This document shows positions 15,115 to 22,709 of a stretch of DNA of 23,637 nt, one piece after another. The translations under genes and the position numbers were made by a program. The stretch spans positions 1 to 23,637 of the forward strand of contig NZ_DATHMR010000113.1 in assembly GCF_035486915.1 (NCBI RefSeq). Reading direction: 5' to 3'. Positions within the stretch are counted from its first letter, which is position 1. Every line of letters begins with the position of its first letter. Source of the stretch: Dyella_B sp035486915 (GTDB taxonomy: Bacteria; Pseudomonadota; Gammaproteobacteria; Xanthomonadales; Rhodanobacteraceae). The notes below the pieces were generated by a model, which was not told the DNA's origin, did no database searches, and saw only the letters and a list, made by a program, of their open reading frames with translations.

Positions 15115-16467
15115 ATGACCGCACACGCACCCCATGAGGACACCATCGCCGCGATCGCCAGCGCAGCGGGTGCGGCCGGCGTTGGTATCGTGCGTGTTTC
15201 CGGACCGCGCGTTCCCGCCATAGCGCAAGCCCTTATCGGACAACCGCCCAAACCGCGCCACGCGCACTTCGCGGCATTTCGTGATGGCGATGGGCAGTTG
15301 ATCGATCGCGGACTGTTGTTGCACTTCCCCGCGCCAGCTTCTTACACCGGCGAACACGTAATCGAACTGCAAGGTCATGGCAGCATGGTGCTGCTCGATG
15401 CGCTGCTGCGGCGTGTGTGCGAACTGGGCGCACGACTCGCGCGACCTGGCGAATTCACCGAACGCGCCTTTCTCAACGGCAAACTCGATCTCGCACAAGC
15501 CGAAGCCGTTGCCGATTTAATCGCCGCGCGCTCGCATGCGGGTGCGCGAGCGGCACTGCAATCGATGGACGGCGTCTTCTCACGAAAAGTGATGACGCTG
15601 CTCCAGGCTTTGATTGCACTGCGCGTACACATCGAAGCGGCCATCGATTTTCCCGAGGAAGAAATCGACTTTCTCGCCGATCCGGCCATTACGCAACAGC
15701 TAAGAACACTGCGCGCGGATCTCACCGACTTGTTGCGTGAAGCGCAACGCGGCGTTCGGCTCAACGACGGTCTGCGTGTCGCGATCGTCGGCCGGCCCAA
15801 TACGGGAAAATCCAGTTTGCTAAACACTTTGGCGGGTAGCGAACGCGCCATTGTTACCGACATCGCGGGAACGACACGCGATGTGCTGCGCGAAAGCATC
15901 CAGCTCGACGGCATCACCCTCGAACTAGCCGATACTGCCGGACTGCGCGAAACACATGATCCGGTTGAACGCGAAGGCGTGCGCCGTGCACACGACGAGC
16001 GCGAACGTGCCGATGTAGTCATGCTGGTTACGGACGCCGAACACGCGCAGAACGACCTCGCCTGGCTCGACGACTTGCCCTCGTCGGTGGAGCGTATCGT
16101 CATCGTCAACAAGATCGACCTTGGCGATGCCCACGCACATGGCGAAAAACGAGCGGGTGCGTTCTGGTTATGGCTCTCCGTCAAAACAGAAGCCGGTCTT
16201 GAGGCGTTGCGTGAACATCTCAAGCAACTTGCCGGATCGGGCAGCGGAGAAGGCGCATTCAGCGCGCGGCGCCGGCACGTGCTTGCGCTTGAACAGGTCG
16301 CCGCTCACCTCGATCACACCGCACACGTGCTGGTAGACACGCACGCAGGCGAACTCGCGGCCGAAGAGTTGCGTCATGCACAGCATGCGCTTGGCGAAAT
16401 AACAGGCACCTACACCAGCGACGATTTGCTGGGCGCGATCTTCAGCTCGTTCTGCATCGGCAAATAG
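15115..16467 (+). CDS. mnmE: tRNA modification GTPase MnmE
   Basis: MnmE works with MnmG to install the (carboxy)aminomethyl group on wobble U34 of certain tRNAs. The 450-aa product has the folate-binding N domain (TIAAIASAAGAAGVGIVRVSGP; SYTGEHVIELQGHGSMVLL), a helical domain, and an inserted G domain. G motifs: GRPNTGKS (226-233), DIAGTTRDV, DTAGL and NKID (332-335). The C-terminal FCIGK holds the conserved cysteine. The start at 15115 matches the family and follows yidC by 50 bp, the common bacterial order. The stop abuts that of the convergent rbsK with no base between. Confidence 0.97.
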   Translation: MTAHAPHEDTIAAIASAAGAAGVGIVRVSGPRVPAIAQALIGQPPKPRHAHFAAFRDGDGQLIDRGLLLHFPAPASYTGEHVIELQGHGSMVLLDALLRRVCELGARLARPGEFTERAFLNGKLDLAQAEAVADLIAARSHAGARAALQSMDGVFSRKVMTLLQALIALRVHIEAAIDFPEEEIDFLADPAITQQLRTLRADLTDLLREAQRGVRLNDGLRVAIVGRPNTGKSSLLNTLAGSERAIVTDIAGTTRDVLRESIQLDGITLELADTAGLRETHDPVEREGVRRAHDERERADVVMLVTDAEHAQNDLAWLDDLPSSVERIVIVNKIDLGDAHAHGEKRAGAFWLWLSVKTEAGLEALREHLKQLAGSGSGEGAFSARRRHVLALEQVAAHLDHTAHVLVDTHAGELAAEELRHAQHALGEITGTYTSDDLLGAIFSSFCIGK

Positions 16468-17364
16468 TTAGTTCTGCTGACGTGCCAGCAATGCGTCAAC
16501 ATCAGTGCGGTGGGGCATGCCCGCGCGTGCACCCAATTGCGTGACCGAAAGTGCCGCTGCCGCGCACGCCTTCTTCACAGCGACATCCAAACCTTCGTGC
16601 AAGAAGACAGCAAGTGCGCCGTTGAACGTATCGCCTGCACCCGTGCTGTCGACCACTTGCACAGCGAAACTTTCCTGGTGCTGCGGTTCACCTTGCTCCC
16701 GAAACCACGCACCTTCAGCACCGCGCGTCAGCACGACCGGGCACGGTGCGCGGCGCATCAACGCGCGAAATTCGTCGGATGGGTCGGCGCCCAGCAACGT
16801 GGCAAGCTCGTGCTGATTTGGTGTGATGTAACGCGCGAGCTGCAACCACTCCGAAGGAAGCCGTTGGGCCGGTGCAGGGTTGAGAATCACGGGTACATCT
16901 TGCTGATGCGCGACGCGCAACGTCGCTTCCACGGTTTCGAGTGGAATTTCCATTTGCACCAGCACGGCGTCGGCTTGCGCGACGACGTCCTTGGCGTTGA
17001 GTACATGCGATGGCGTCAAATGCGCATTCGCGCCAGGCACGACGATGATCTGGTTTTCACCACCAGAAACGGTGATGGAGGCGGTGCCACTGCTGCAATG
17101 CGCGATGCGCGCGACGTGTTCGACGTGGATGCCCTCATCGGCCAGCGCATCGCATAGCGGTTGTCCGAAATTGTCGTCCCCGACGGCACCGATCATATGA
17201 ACCTCGGCACCCAGCCGCGCGGCGGCCACCGCCTGGTTGCCGCCTTTGCCACCGTGAACCGATAAAAAGCGTTCGCCGAGCAAGGTTTCACCGGGCGCGG
17301 GAAAACGTTGCGCCACGGTGACGAGATCCATGTTGATGCTGCCGACGATGACGATACGAGTCAT
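16468..17364 (-). CDS. rbsK: Ribokinase (PfkB family)
   Basis: Ribokinase phosphorylates D-ribose to ribose 5-phosphate with ATP. The 298-aa protein has the PfkB family start IVIVGSINMDLVTVAQRFPAPGETLLG, signature 1 GGKGGNQAVAAARLGA (38-53) and signature 2 DSTGAGDTFNGAL (239-251) with the catalytic base Asp245. The NPAP and TPNQHELATLLG segments are also ribokinase-like. No ribose transporter, rbsD or LacI-type regulator is adjacent, so ribose probably comes from nucleoside salvage or a transporter elsewhere. Another PfkB sugar kinase is possible but GGKGGNQ favours ribose. Confidence 0.92.
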   Translation of the reverse strand: MTRIVIVGSINMDLVTVAQRFPAPGETLLGERFLSVHGGKGGNQAVAAARLGAEVHMIGAVGDDNFGQPLCDALADEGIHVEHVARIAHCSSGTASITVSGGENQIIVVPGANAHLTPSHVLNAKDVVAQADAVLVQMEIPLETVEATLRVAHQQDVPVILNPAPAQRLPSEWLQLARYITPNQHELATLLGADPSDEFRALMRRAPCPVVLTRGAEGAWFREQGEPQHQESFAVQVVDSTGAGDTFNGALAVFLHEGLDVAVKKACAAAALSVTQLGARAGMPHRTDVDALLARQQN

Positions 17365-17411
17365 GTGTGCTCTCGCAAGAACGCGTGTGTTCTGCAGAGC
17401 GTAAAGGCAGA

Positions 17412-17438
17412 CGCTGCGATGCGATAGTCATCGCAGCG
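17412..17438. repeat. Extragenic hairpin A between rbsK and the Spy-like gene
   Basis: A perfect 10-bp inverted repeat: CGCTGCGATG (17412-17421) and CATCGCAGCG (17429-17438) around a 7-nt loop. Its right arm shares two bases with hairpin B, so the two structures abut. No T run follows on either strand. Confidence 0.6.
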
Positions 17439-17469
17439 CTACGTACCGGCGTAACGCCGGTACGTAGCG
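17437..17469. repeat. Extragenic long palindrome B between rbsK and the Spy-like gene
   Basis: A perfect 16-bp inverted repeat with a single central base: CGCTACGTACCGGCGT (17437-17452) and ACGCCGGTACGTAGCG (17454-17469). It lies 10 bp after the Spy-like gene stop and may cap its mRNA 3' end or be a member of a REP-like family. Confidence 0.7.
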
Positions 17470-17478
17470 GAAGAACAA

Positions 17479-17937
17479 TCAGTTACCGCCGCTGGACTCA
17501 CCCGACGACGAGTCCTGGCCGTGCGCATTCTGCATACGCTGCTTCTGCATCTGCTTCATGTTTGCATACTGAGTTTGCTGTGCGGGAGTGAGCACAGCGT
17601 TGATCTGCGAATCGCTGTCTTGCTGAAGCGAACGCATCTTGCTGTGACGATCCTGCTGCGAAAGCGAGCTGTCGCCACGAATAGCTTCCATCTGCTGCTG
17701 TCTGTTCTGAAGAATCGTCAGCAGCTTGGACGACTGGTCGTCGCTTAATCCCAGCCGCTTTGTCAAACGAGCCGTCTGTTTCTGCGGATCGGGTGCCTGA
17801 TGCATCGGTTGAGAAGATGGCGAGGAACTGCTGGAACCCGCGGAAGAGCTGTTGTCCTGGGCAAACGTTACAGGTGCCAGGCTAACGGCGCTCAGCGCGA
17901 GGGCAAGCAGGGCAAAACGCGAAGCGAAGGTGTTCAT
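17479..17937 (-). CDS. Secreted Spy/CpxP-like small protein (LTxxQ type)
   Basis: The 152-aa product has a Sec signal peptide (MNTFASRFALLALALSAVSLAPVTFAQ, cleavage after FA-Q near residue 26), a Ser-rich linker (about 28-45) and a helical Gln/Met-rich core. The core carries LTKRLGLSDDQSSKLLTILQNRQQQM and later LTPAQQTQYANMKQMQKQRM. The paired LGLSDDQ/LTPAQ pattern resembles the LTxxQ motif of Spy/CpxP periplasmic chaperones, but overall identity cannot be judged here. ATG 17937 is chosen for the signal peptide and the GGAG nine nt upstream. The tail ends in a Ser/Gly-rich stretch. Divergent from yfcG with a 215-bp spacer in which I see no clear promoter. Confidence 0.75.
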   Translation of the reverse strand: MNTFASRFALLALALSAVSLAPVTFAQDNSSSAGSSSSSPSSQPMHQAPDPQKQTARLTKRLGLSDDQSSKLLTILQNRQQQMEAIRGDSSLSQQDRHSKMRSLQQDSDSQINAVLTPAQQTQYANMKQMQKQRMQNAHGQDSSSGESSGGN

Positions 17938-18152
17938 GGGATTTCTCCGGGCGATAGAACCGTAGTGAGGCATCTGTCGATGACTGCATGGCAGGAAACG
18001 AATTGCGCAGCTTGCCGTTTACCGGGCTTACACCTTGTGAACGTAGGTATTTGCCTGCGAGTGGGCAAAAGAACGGATTGGCGAAAGAAAACGCGACCTT
18101 GAAACCGCTCTTCACGGCCCCGACGCTTGAGGTTTCAGTGTTGGAGGTCCTC

Positions 18153-18839
18153 ATGATCGAGCTTCACTATTGGCCCACGCCGAATGGCCACAAGATCACC
18201 CTGTTTCTGGAAGAAAGCGGCCTGCCCTACACCATCAAGCCGGTGAACATCGGCAAGGGCGAACAATTCGAACCGGCTTTTCTCGCCATTGCACCGAACA
18301 ATCGCATGCCGGCGATCGTCGACAAGACGCCTGCCGATGGCGGTGAGCCCATCAGTGTTTTCGAGTCGGGCGCGATTCTTCAATATCTCGCCGAAAAGAC
18401 CGGCCGCTTTTTACCCGCCGATCTGCGCGGCCGCACCACGGTGATGGAATGGCTGTTCTGGCAGATGGGTGGTCTGGGTCCGATGCTGGGCCAGAATCAC
18501 CACTTCAATCGCTACGCACCGGAAAAAATTCCGTACGCCATTGAGCGCTATGAGCGCGAGACGCGTCGTCTTTACGGTGTGCTCGACAAGCGTCTGGATG
18601 GACGTGCTTTCATCGCGGGCAAGGACTACACCATTGCCGATATGGCGGCCTATCCGTGGACGGTGTCGCATGCCGATCAAGGTATCGATCTTGATGATTT
18701 CCCGCATTTAAAGCGCTGGTTCCATTACATCCAGGAACGCGATGCGACGCGTCGCGCATATGCGATCGGAGACACGATCAAAGGAAAGCTGGATGCGCGC
18801 ACGGATGAGGAGGCGCGTCGCAATTTGTTTGGGAGATGA
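18153..18839 (+). CDS. yfcG: Nu-class glutathione S-transferase, YfcG-type disulfide reductase
   Basis: YfcG of E. coli is a glutathione-dependent disulfide-bond reductase with little classical transferase activity. This 228-aa protein matches it strongly: the N-terminal TPNGHKITLFLEE (9-21) with the Thr9/Asn11 glutathione site, PNNRMPAIVD, GGEPISVFESGAILQYLAEKTGRFLP, and WLFWQMGGLGPMLGQNHHFNRYAPEKIPYAIERYERETRRLY. The N-terminal half is a thioredoxin fold and the C-terminal half all-helical. ATG 18153 is chosen because GGAGG (18143-18147) lies five nt upstream; the frame extends further but without family similarity. A stand-alone gene, closed downstream by a terminator at 18950-18973. Confidence 0.93.
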   Translation: MIELHYWPTPNGHKITLFLEESGLPYTIKPVNIGKGEQFEPAFLAIAPNNRMPAIVDKTPADGGEPISVFESGAILQYLAEKTGRFLPADLRGRTTVMEWLFWQMGGLGPMLGQNHHFNRYAPEKIPYAIERYERETRRLYGVLDKRLDGRAFIAGKDYTIADMAAYPWTVSHADQGIDLDDFPHLKRWFHYIQERDATRRAYAIGDTIKGKLDARTDEEARRNLFGR

Positions 18840-18855
18840 TGCGAGCTAGTCCAAG

Positions 18856-18894
18856 CCTCACCGTCACCCGGCCTGCGCCGGGATGACGGTGAGG
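18856..18894. repeat. REP-like hairpin downstream of yfcG
   Basis: CCTCACCGTCA (18856-18866) and TGACGGTGAGG (18884-18894) pair, and inside them CCCGGC pairs with GCCGGG across one bulged A, with loop CTGC. The 21-nt block 18869-18889 is repeated exactly at 21142-21162 in the hslV-hslU spacer, so it belongs to a dispersed repeat family. Confidence 0.7.
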
Positions 18895-18949
18895 TGGCTT
18901 ATAACGTTGCGAAGCGCAGCAACTTTTCTGGCTTGCATCGACGCATCAA

Positions 18950-18973
18950 AAAACCCGCCAATTGGCGGGTTTT
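18950..18973. terminator. Bidirectional terminator between yfcG and the 204-aa gene
   Basis: AAAACCCGCC AATT GGCGGGTTTT is a perfect dyad: palindromic core 18954-18969 flanked by A and T runs, placed between convergent genes. Confidence 0.85.
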
Positions 18974-18985
18974 CTTGTATCCATA

Positions 18986-19600
18986 TCAGTGTGCGCGACC
19001 TACGTCGGAATCACCGTGTACCAGTGGGGGCGGTGCGCCCGCGACAGCAAGTAGCGATTGCGCGTAGCCGTCTTCCATCGTCACGGTCGACACTTCATCC
19101 CACCCGAAGAACGACGGCTCACGCAGCCATTCACCATCCGGCGTGATTTCCTGCATGTTGAAACCATCTTCCTCGACGCTGACGAGCCGTCCGATGTAGC
19201 AGACCTCGGCCTCATCTTCGCTATCGACGTGGATACCGATCACCGGCGCCATCGCGCTGGCGGCTTGTACCACGTCGCGGATGTTGTCGAGCGGGAACGC
19301 ACGCGGTGGACGCGGCACCATGTTCTTCAATGTCAGCGCCTTCTCCATGAAGATCGCATGCTTGTCCGGTGCTTCCAGCTCGCTGATGTCCCGATGCCGC
19401 ATCACGTACATGCCGTCGTAGGTAATACCGTCACCAACGACCCACAACAGAAAAAATTCCCGGCCAACACTACCGACGTAACCGCAGAAGCTGCCGTGTT
19501 CCAATTCACCGCGCCATAGACGCACCAGCTGCTGATTCTGTTGCGCTTCGCGGAGCTGCGCACGCTGGCCGGTGGTCTTCAACTCAATAACGTTACTCAT
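18986..19600 (-). CDS. Conserved-looking protein of unknown family with two similar halves
   Basis: I do not recognise this 204-aa acidic protein. It has no signal peptide or membrane helix, so it is probably cytoplasmic. ATG 19600 (MSNVIELKTTGQ) is preferred to a TTG two codons upstream; the ribosome site is weak. The first part (about 28-95) reads LVRLWRGELEHGSFCGYVGSVGREFFLLWVVGDG and then YVMRHRDISELEAPDKHAIFMEKAL. The second (about 120-190) has the same outline: GRLVSVEEDGFNMQEITPDG, FFGWDEVSTVTMEDGYAQSLL. The pattern of short strands with G.V.SV, F and D(I/V)S suggests two small Sm-like beta barrels, which is inference. It is transcribed toward yfcG and ends at the shared terminator. 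Confidence 0.8.
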   Translation of the reverse strand: MSNVIELKTTGQRAQLREAQQNQQLVRLWRGELEHGSFCGYVGSVGREFFLLWVVGDGITYDGMYVMRHRDISELEAPDKHAIFMEKALTLKNMVPRPPRAFPLDNIRDVVQAASAMAPVIGIHVDSEDEAEVCYIGRLVSVEEDGFNMQEITPDGEWLREPSFFGWDEVSTVTMEDGYAQSLLAVAGAPPPLVHGDSDVGRAH

Positions 19601-19711
19601 GGTCAATATTTTACCAGAGGGGGTCGGACCTCATGTTTACAGCCTGATAAGCGTCCGCTGCCACGAAATATAATCCATAAATAACAATAACTTGGAAAAA
19701 AGCACCCGTCG

Positions 19712-21052
19712 TCAGAGGATGTAGCGGCTCAGGTCTTCGTCCTTCACCAGGCTACCCAGGTTTTTATCGACATATTCGGCGTTAATCAGATAGTTTTCGC
19801 CGGATTTGTCTGCAGCTTCGTAGGAAATCTTCTCCAACAGGCGTTCCATCACCGTGTGAAGCCGGCGAGCGCCAATGTTTTCGGTCCGCTCATTCACCTG
19901 ATAGGCCACTTCGGCCAGCCGGTCGATGCCGGTTTCGTCGAACGAGAGCGACACACCCTCGGTGCCCAGCAAGGCAACGTACTGCTTGGTCAGCGCGTTG
20001 TGCGGTTCGCGCAGGATGCGCTTGAAGTCGTCCACGGACAGCGCCGACAACTCCACGCGAATCGGCAGGCGGCCTTGCAACTCGGGAATCAGGTCCGACG
20101 GCTTAGCCAGCGAGAACGCACCCGAGGCGATGAACAGCATGTGGTCGGTCTTGATCGGGCCGTACTTGGTGGAGACGGTAGAGCCCTCGACCAACGGCAA
20201 CAGATCGCGCTGCACGCCTTCGCGGCTCACACCGGCACCACCCCATTCCGAACGCTGTGCGACCTTGTCGATCTCGTCGATGAAGACGATGCCGTTCTGC
20301 TCGGCCGCTTCCATCGCCTGCGCGCGTATTTCCTCATCGTTGAGCAGGCGGCCGGCCTCTTCTTCGATCAGCAACGGCCGCGCTGCTTTGATCGCCAGCT
20401 TGCGCTTCTGCGTCTTGCCGCCGCCGAGGTTCTGGAACATCTGGCGCAACTGCTGACCCATTTCTTCCATGCCGGGCGGCGACATGATTTCCACGCCGAC
20501 ATTCATGCTGACGTCGAGCTCGATCTCGCGATCGTCCAGCGCACCTTCGCGCAGCTGTTTGCGCAGTTTCTGGCGCGTGTCGCTTTCCAGCGACGACGCG
20601 GGCGCGGGATCGTGACTCCAGTCGGTGGGTGACTGACGACGCGGCAACAGTGCATCGAGAATGCGATCTTCCGCGCGATCTTCGGCCTGCGTTCGCACGC
20701 GCTTCATCGCTTGCTCGCGCGTAAGCTTGTAAGCCACATCGGCCAGATCGCGCACGATGGATTCGACGTCTTTGCCGACGTAACCCACTTCGGTGAATTT
20801 CGTCGCTTCCACCTTGACGAACGGCGCATTGGCCAGCGTCGCCAGGCGTCGCGCGATTTCGGTTTTGCCGACGCCGGTCGGGCCGATCATCAAGATGTTT
20901 TTCGGCGTCACTTCCTCGCGCAGCGAAGGGTCCAGCTGCATGCGACGCCAACGATTGCGCAACGCAATGGCAACGGCGCGCTTGGCGTCGTGCTGACCGA
21001 TGATGTAGCGGTCGAGTTCGTTGACGATTTCACGAGGAGTGAGTTCGGACAT
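19712..21052 (-). CDS. hslU: ATP-dependent protease ATPase subunit HslU (ClpY)
   Basis: HslU is the AAA+ unfoldase of the HslUV protease. The 446-aa protein has Walker A GPTGVGKT (57-64), Walker B GIVFIDEIDKVA, an intermediate domain (about 110-230) and the C-terminal tail DEDLSRYIL, which docks into HslV and activates it. ATG 21052 gives MSELTPREIVNELDRYIIGQ, the usual start; the GTG at 21061 adds three residues without support. It follows hslV on the same strand after an unusual 123-bp spacer that holds a paired palindromic repeat. No terminator with a clear stem is seen after the stop. Confidence 0.97.
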   Translation of the reverse strand: MSELTPREIVNELDRYIIGQHDAKRAVAIALRNRWRRMQLDPSLREEVTPKNILMIGPTGVGKTEIARRLATLANAPFVKVEATKFTEVGYVGKDVESIVRDLADVAYKLTREQAMKRVRTQAEDRAEDRILDALLPRRQSPTDWSHDPAPASSLESDTRQKLRKQLREGALDDREIELDVSMNVGVEIMSPPGMEEMGQQLRQMFQNLGGGKTQKRKLAIKAARPLLIEEEAGRLLNDEEIRAQAMEAAEQNGIVFIDEIDKVAQRSEWGGAGVSREGVQRDLLPLVEGSTVSTKYGPIKTDHMLFIASGAFSLAKPSDLIPELQGRLPIRVELSALSVDDFKRILREPHNALTKQYVALLGTEGVSLSFDETGIDRLAEVAYQVNERTENIGARRLHTVMERLLEKISYEAADKSGENYLINAEYVDKNLGSLVKDEDLSRYIL

Positions 21053-21085
21053 TAGGGTCACCGGGAAAACGGAGTTATTTGCTTT

Positions 21086-21160
21086 GTCACGCCGGCGTGT
21101 GCCGGTATCCAGTGACCGTAAAGGCAGTCGACACTGGATCTCGGCCTGCGCCGGGATGAC
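21086..21160. repeat. Paired inverted REP-like element (REPIN-like) between hslV and hslU
   Basis: Two 29-nt segments in opposite orientation, 21086-21114 and 21132-21160, separated by 17 bp. Compared in one orientation they share the blocks CACTGGAT, CGGC, CGCCGG and TGAC at identical spacing. Each copy also forms its own GC-rich hairpin. The second copy includes the 21-nt block also found downstream of yfcG. This two-copy inverted layout is typical of REP doublets. Confidence 0.7.
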
Positions 21161-21175
21161 GGGTTATGAAGACGC

Positions 21176-21709
21176 TTACAGCTCTTCAATCGTTGTGTTG
21201 TGATTGGTGTAAATGCAGATGTCGCCCGCGATCTTCAATGCGCGTTCGACAATGGCGCGCGCATCGAGGTCGGTGTTCTCCATCAGCGCAAGCGCGGCCG
21301 ACTGCGCATACGGACCACCGGAACCGATCGCGATCAGCCCATGCTCGGGTTCCAGCACATCGCCATTGCCAGAGATGAGCAGCGAGGCTTCTTTGTCCGC
21401 GACGGCGAGCATGGCTTCGAGCCGGCCCAGGCGGCGGTCGGTGCGCCATTCCTTCGCCATTTCGACGGCAGCGCGGGTGAGGTTGCCACCGTGCTTGTCC
21501 AGTTTCTGCTCGAACAGCTCGAACAGGGTGAAAGCGTCCGCGGTGGCACCGGCGAAACCGGCCAGCACGTCACCCTTGCCAAGACGGCGGATCTTGCGGG
21601 CGTTGGCCTTCATCACCGTATTGCCCAGCGTGACCTGACCGTCGCCGCCGATCACGACGCGGCCGTGGCGGCGCACCGAGATGATGGTGGTGGCGTGGAA
21701 CGATTCCAT
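21176..21709 (-). CDS. hslV: ATP-dependent protease proteolytic subunit HslV (ClpQ)
   Basis: HslV is the proteasome-like threonine peptidase of HslUV. The 177-aa protein has TTIISVRRHGRVVIGGDGQVTLGNTVMK at its start, with the nucleophile Thr7 after the leader MESFHA, and GSGGPYAQSAALAL and AGDICIYTNHN in the C-terminal half. E. coli HslV exposes this threonine directly after Met removal; here six residues must be cut first. The ATG at 21709 has GGAG nine nt upstream and there is no in-frame ATG closer to Thr7, so the leader is real. It follows xerC by 104 bp in the dapF-DUF484-xerC-hslVU cluster. Confidence 0.96.
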   Translation of the reverse strand: MESFHATTIISVRRHGRVVIGGDGQVTLGNTVMKANARKIRRLGKGDVLAGFAGATADAFTLFELFEQKLDKHGGNLTRAAVEMAKEWRTDRRLGRLEAMLAVADKEASLLISGNGDVLEPEHGLIAIGSGGPYAQSAALALMENTDLDARAIVERALKIAGDICIYTNHNTTIEEL

Positions 21710-21813
21710 GGATATCTCCGAAAGAAAGCCTGGATCGCAAAGGTGGGGCCGTCGAGCCCGAAACCAAGGCAGGGCGGCGGGGTGCCCTGATCAATGCCGC
21801 TGCCGGAGCATCC

Positions 21814-22701
21814 CTAACCTTTACGCCGCGCACGCGGATGCGCGGCATCGTAAACCTTGGCCAGATGCTGAAAGTCCAGATGGGTGTAGATCTGCGTCGT
21901 CGCGATATCGGCGTGACCGAGCAACTCCTGCACCGCGCGCAAATCGCCGGACGATTCCAGCATGTGGCTGGCAAAGGTGTGACGCAGCAAATGCGGATGC
22001 ACGTGCTTGGCAAAACCCTGACGCATAGCAAGCGTTTTCATGCGCGTCTGCACGGTGCGTGGACTGATCGCTGCACCATGTCGTCCGCGAAAAACCGGCG
22101 ATTCCGGCGCGCGGCCTTCCGCTTCGCCCAAGGCACGCAACGCAGCGATGGCGTGGCGTCCCACCGGAACGATGCGCGTCTTGCGGCCCTTGCCCAACAC
22201 ACGCACTTCGCCGGCATCCAGATCCAGATCCAGCCAGCGCAAACCGATCAATTCGGAAAGACGCAAACCGGAGGAGTAGAAAAGCTCGAGCATTGCGCGA
22301 TCGCGTACACCCAGTGCGTCATCGCCATCGCCTTCCACCAACGCAGTGGCTTCGTCGACGTCCAGCACCTGCGGCAACTTGCGATGCACTTTGGGACCGC
22401 GAACACCGGCGAGCGGATCGTGCGACAACGATCCCTCGCGCGTGAGTTGGCGAAACAAACTGCGGCACGAGGAAAGCAGGCGCTGCAAGCTTTTCGGCGA
22501 CAGTCCCGCGCGATGTTCGGACGCGATGAAACCGCGCATGCGATGGGAATCGAGCTTGTCGAACGAGGCAATTTGCTGCCTCTCCATGTACGCCGTCAGT
22601 TTCGTTAGATCGCGTCGATAACCGTCGATGGTATGCGGCGATGATTGGCGTTCATTGGCCAGCCGTGTGAGCCACGCGTCGATCTGGCCTTGTGCGTCCA
22701 C
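21814..22701 (-). CDS. xerC: Tyrosine recombinase XerC
   Basis: XerC with XerD resolves chromosome dimers at dif near the terminus. The 295-aa protein has the core-binding N domain (about 1-100) and a catalytic domain with the full set Arg147 (SSGLRLSEL), Lys171 (LGKGRKTR), His237 and Arg240 (HPHLLRH), His263 (LLGH) and nucleophile Tyr272 (IYTHLDF). The start is GTG 22701, eight nt after the DUF484 stop, which suggests coupling. Its place between DUF484 and hslV, as in other proteobacterial dapF-xerC clusters, marks it as the housekeeping enzyme and not a phage or integron integrase. Confidence 0.96.
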   Translation of the reverse strand: MDAQGQIDAWLTRLANERQSSPHTIDGYRRDLTKLTAYMERQQIASFDKLDSHRMRGFIASEHRAGLSPKSLQRLLSSCRSLFRQLTREGSLSHDPLAGVRGPKVHRKLPQVLDVDEATALVEGDGDDALGVRDRAMLELFYSSGLRLSELIGLRWLDLDLDAGEVRVLGKGRKTRIVPVGRHAIAALRALGEAEGRAPESPVFRGRHGAAISPRTVQTRMKTLAMRQGFAKHVHPHLLRHTFASHMLESSGDLRAVQELLGHADIATTQIYTHLDFQHLAKVYDAAHPRARRKG

Positions 22702-22709
22702 GGCGGCGC

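Noticed and set aside
15375..16223. A 282-codon minus-strand open frame opposite mnmE
   Set aside because: Ser/Arg-rich translation typical of an antisense shadow.
21770..21789. CAGGGC/GCCCTG dyad between hslV and xerC
   Set aside because: Six-bp stem with an eight-nt loop and no T run; too weak to claim.
21814..22701. Tyrosine recombinase considered as a phage or island integrase
   Set aside because: Position in dapF-DUF484-xerC-hslVU and XerC-like length and motifs; no att duplications or cargo genes nearby.
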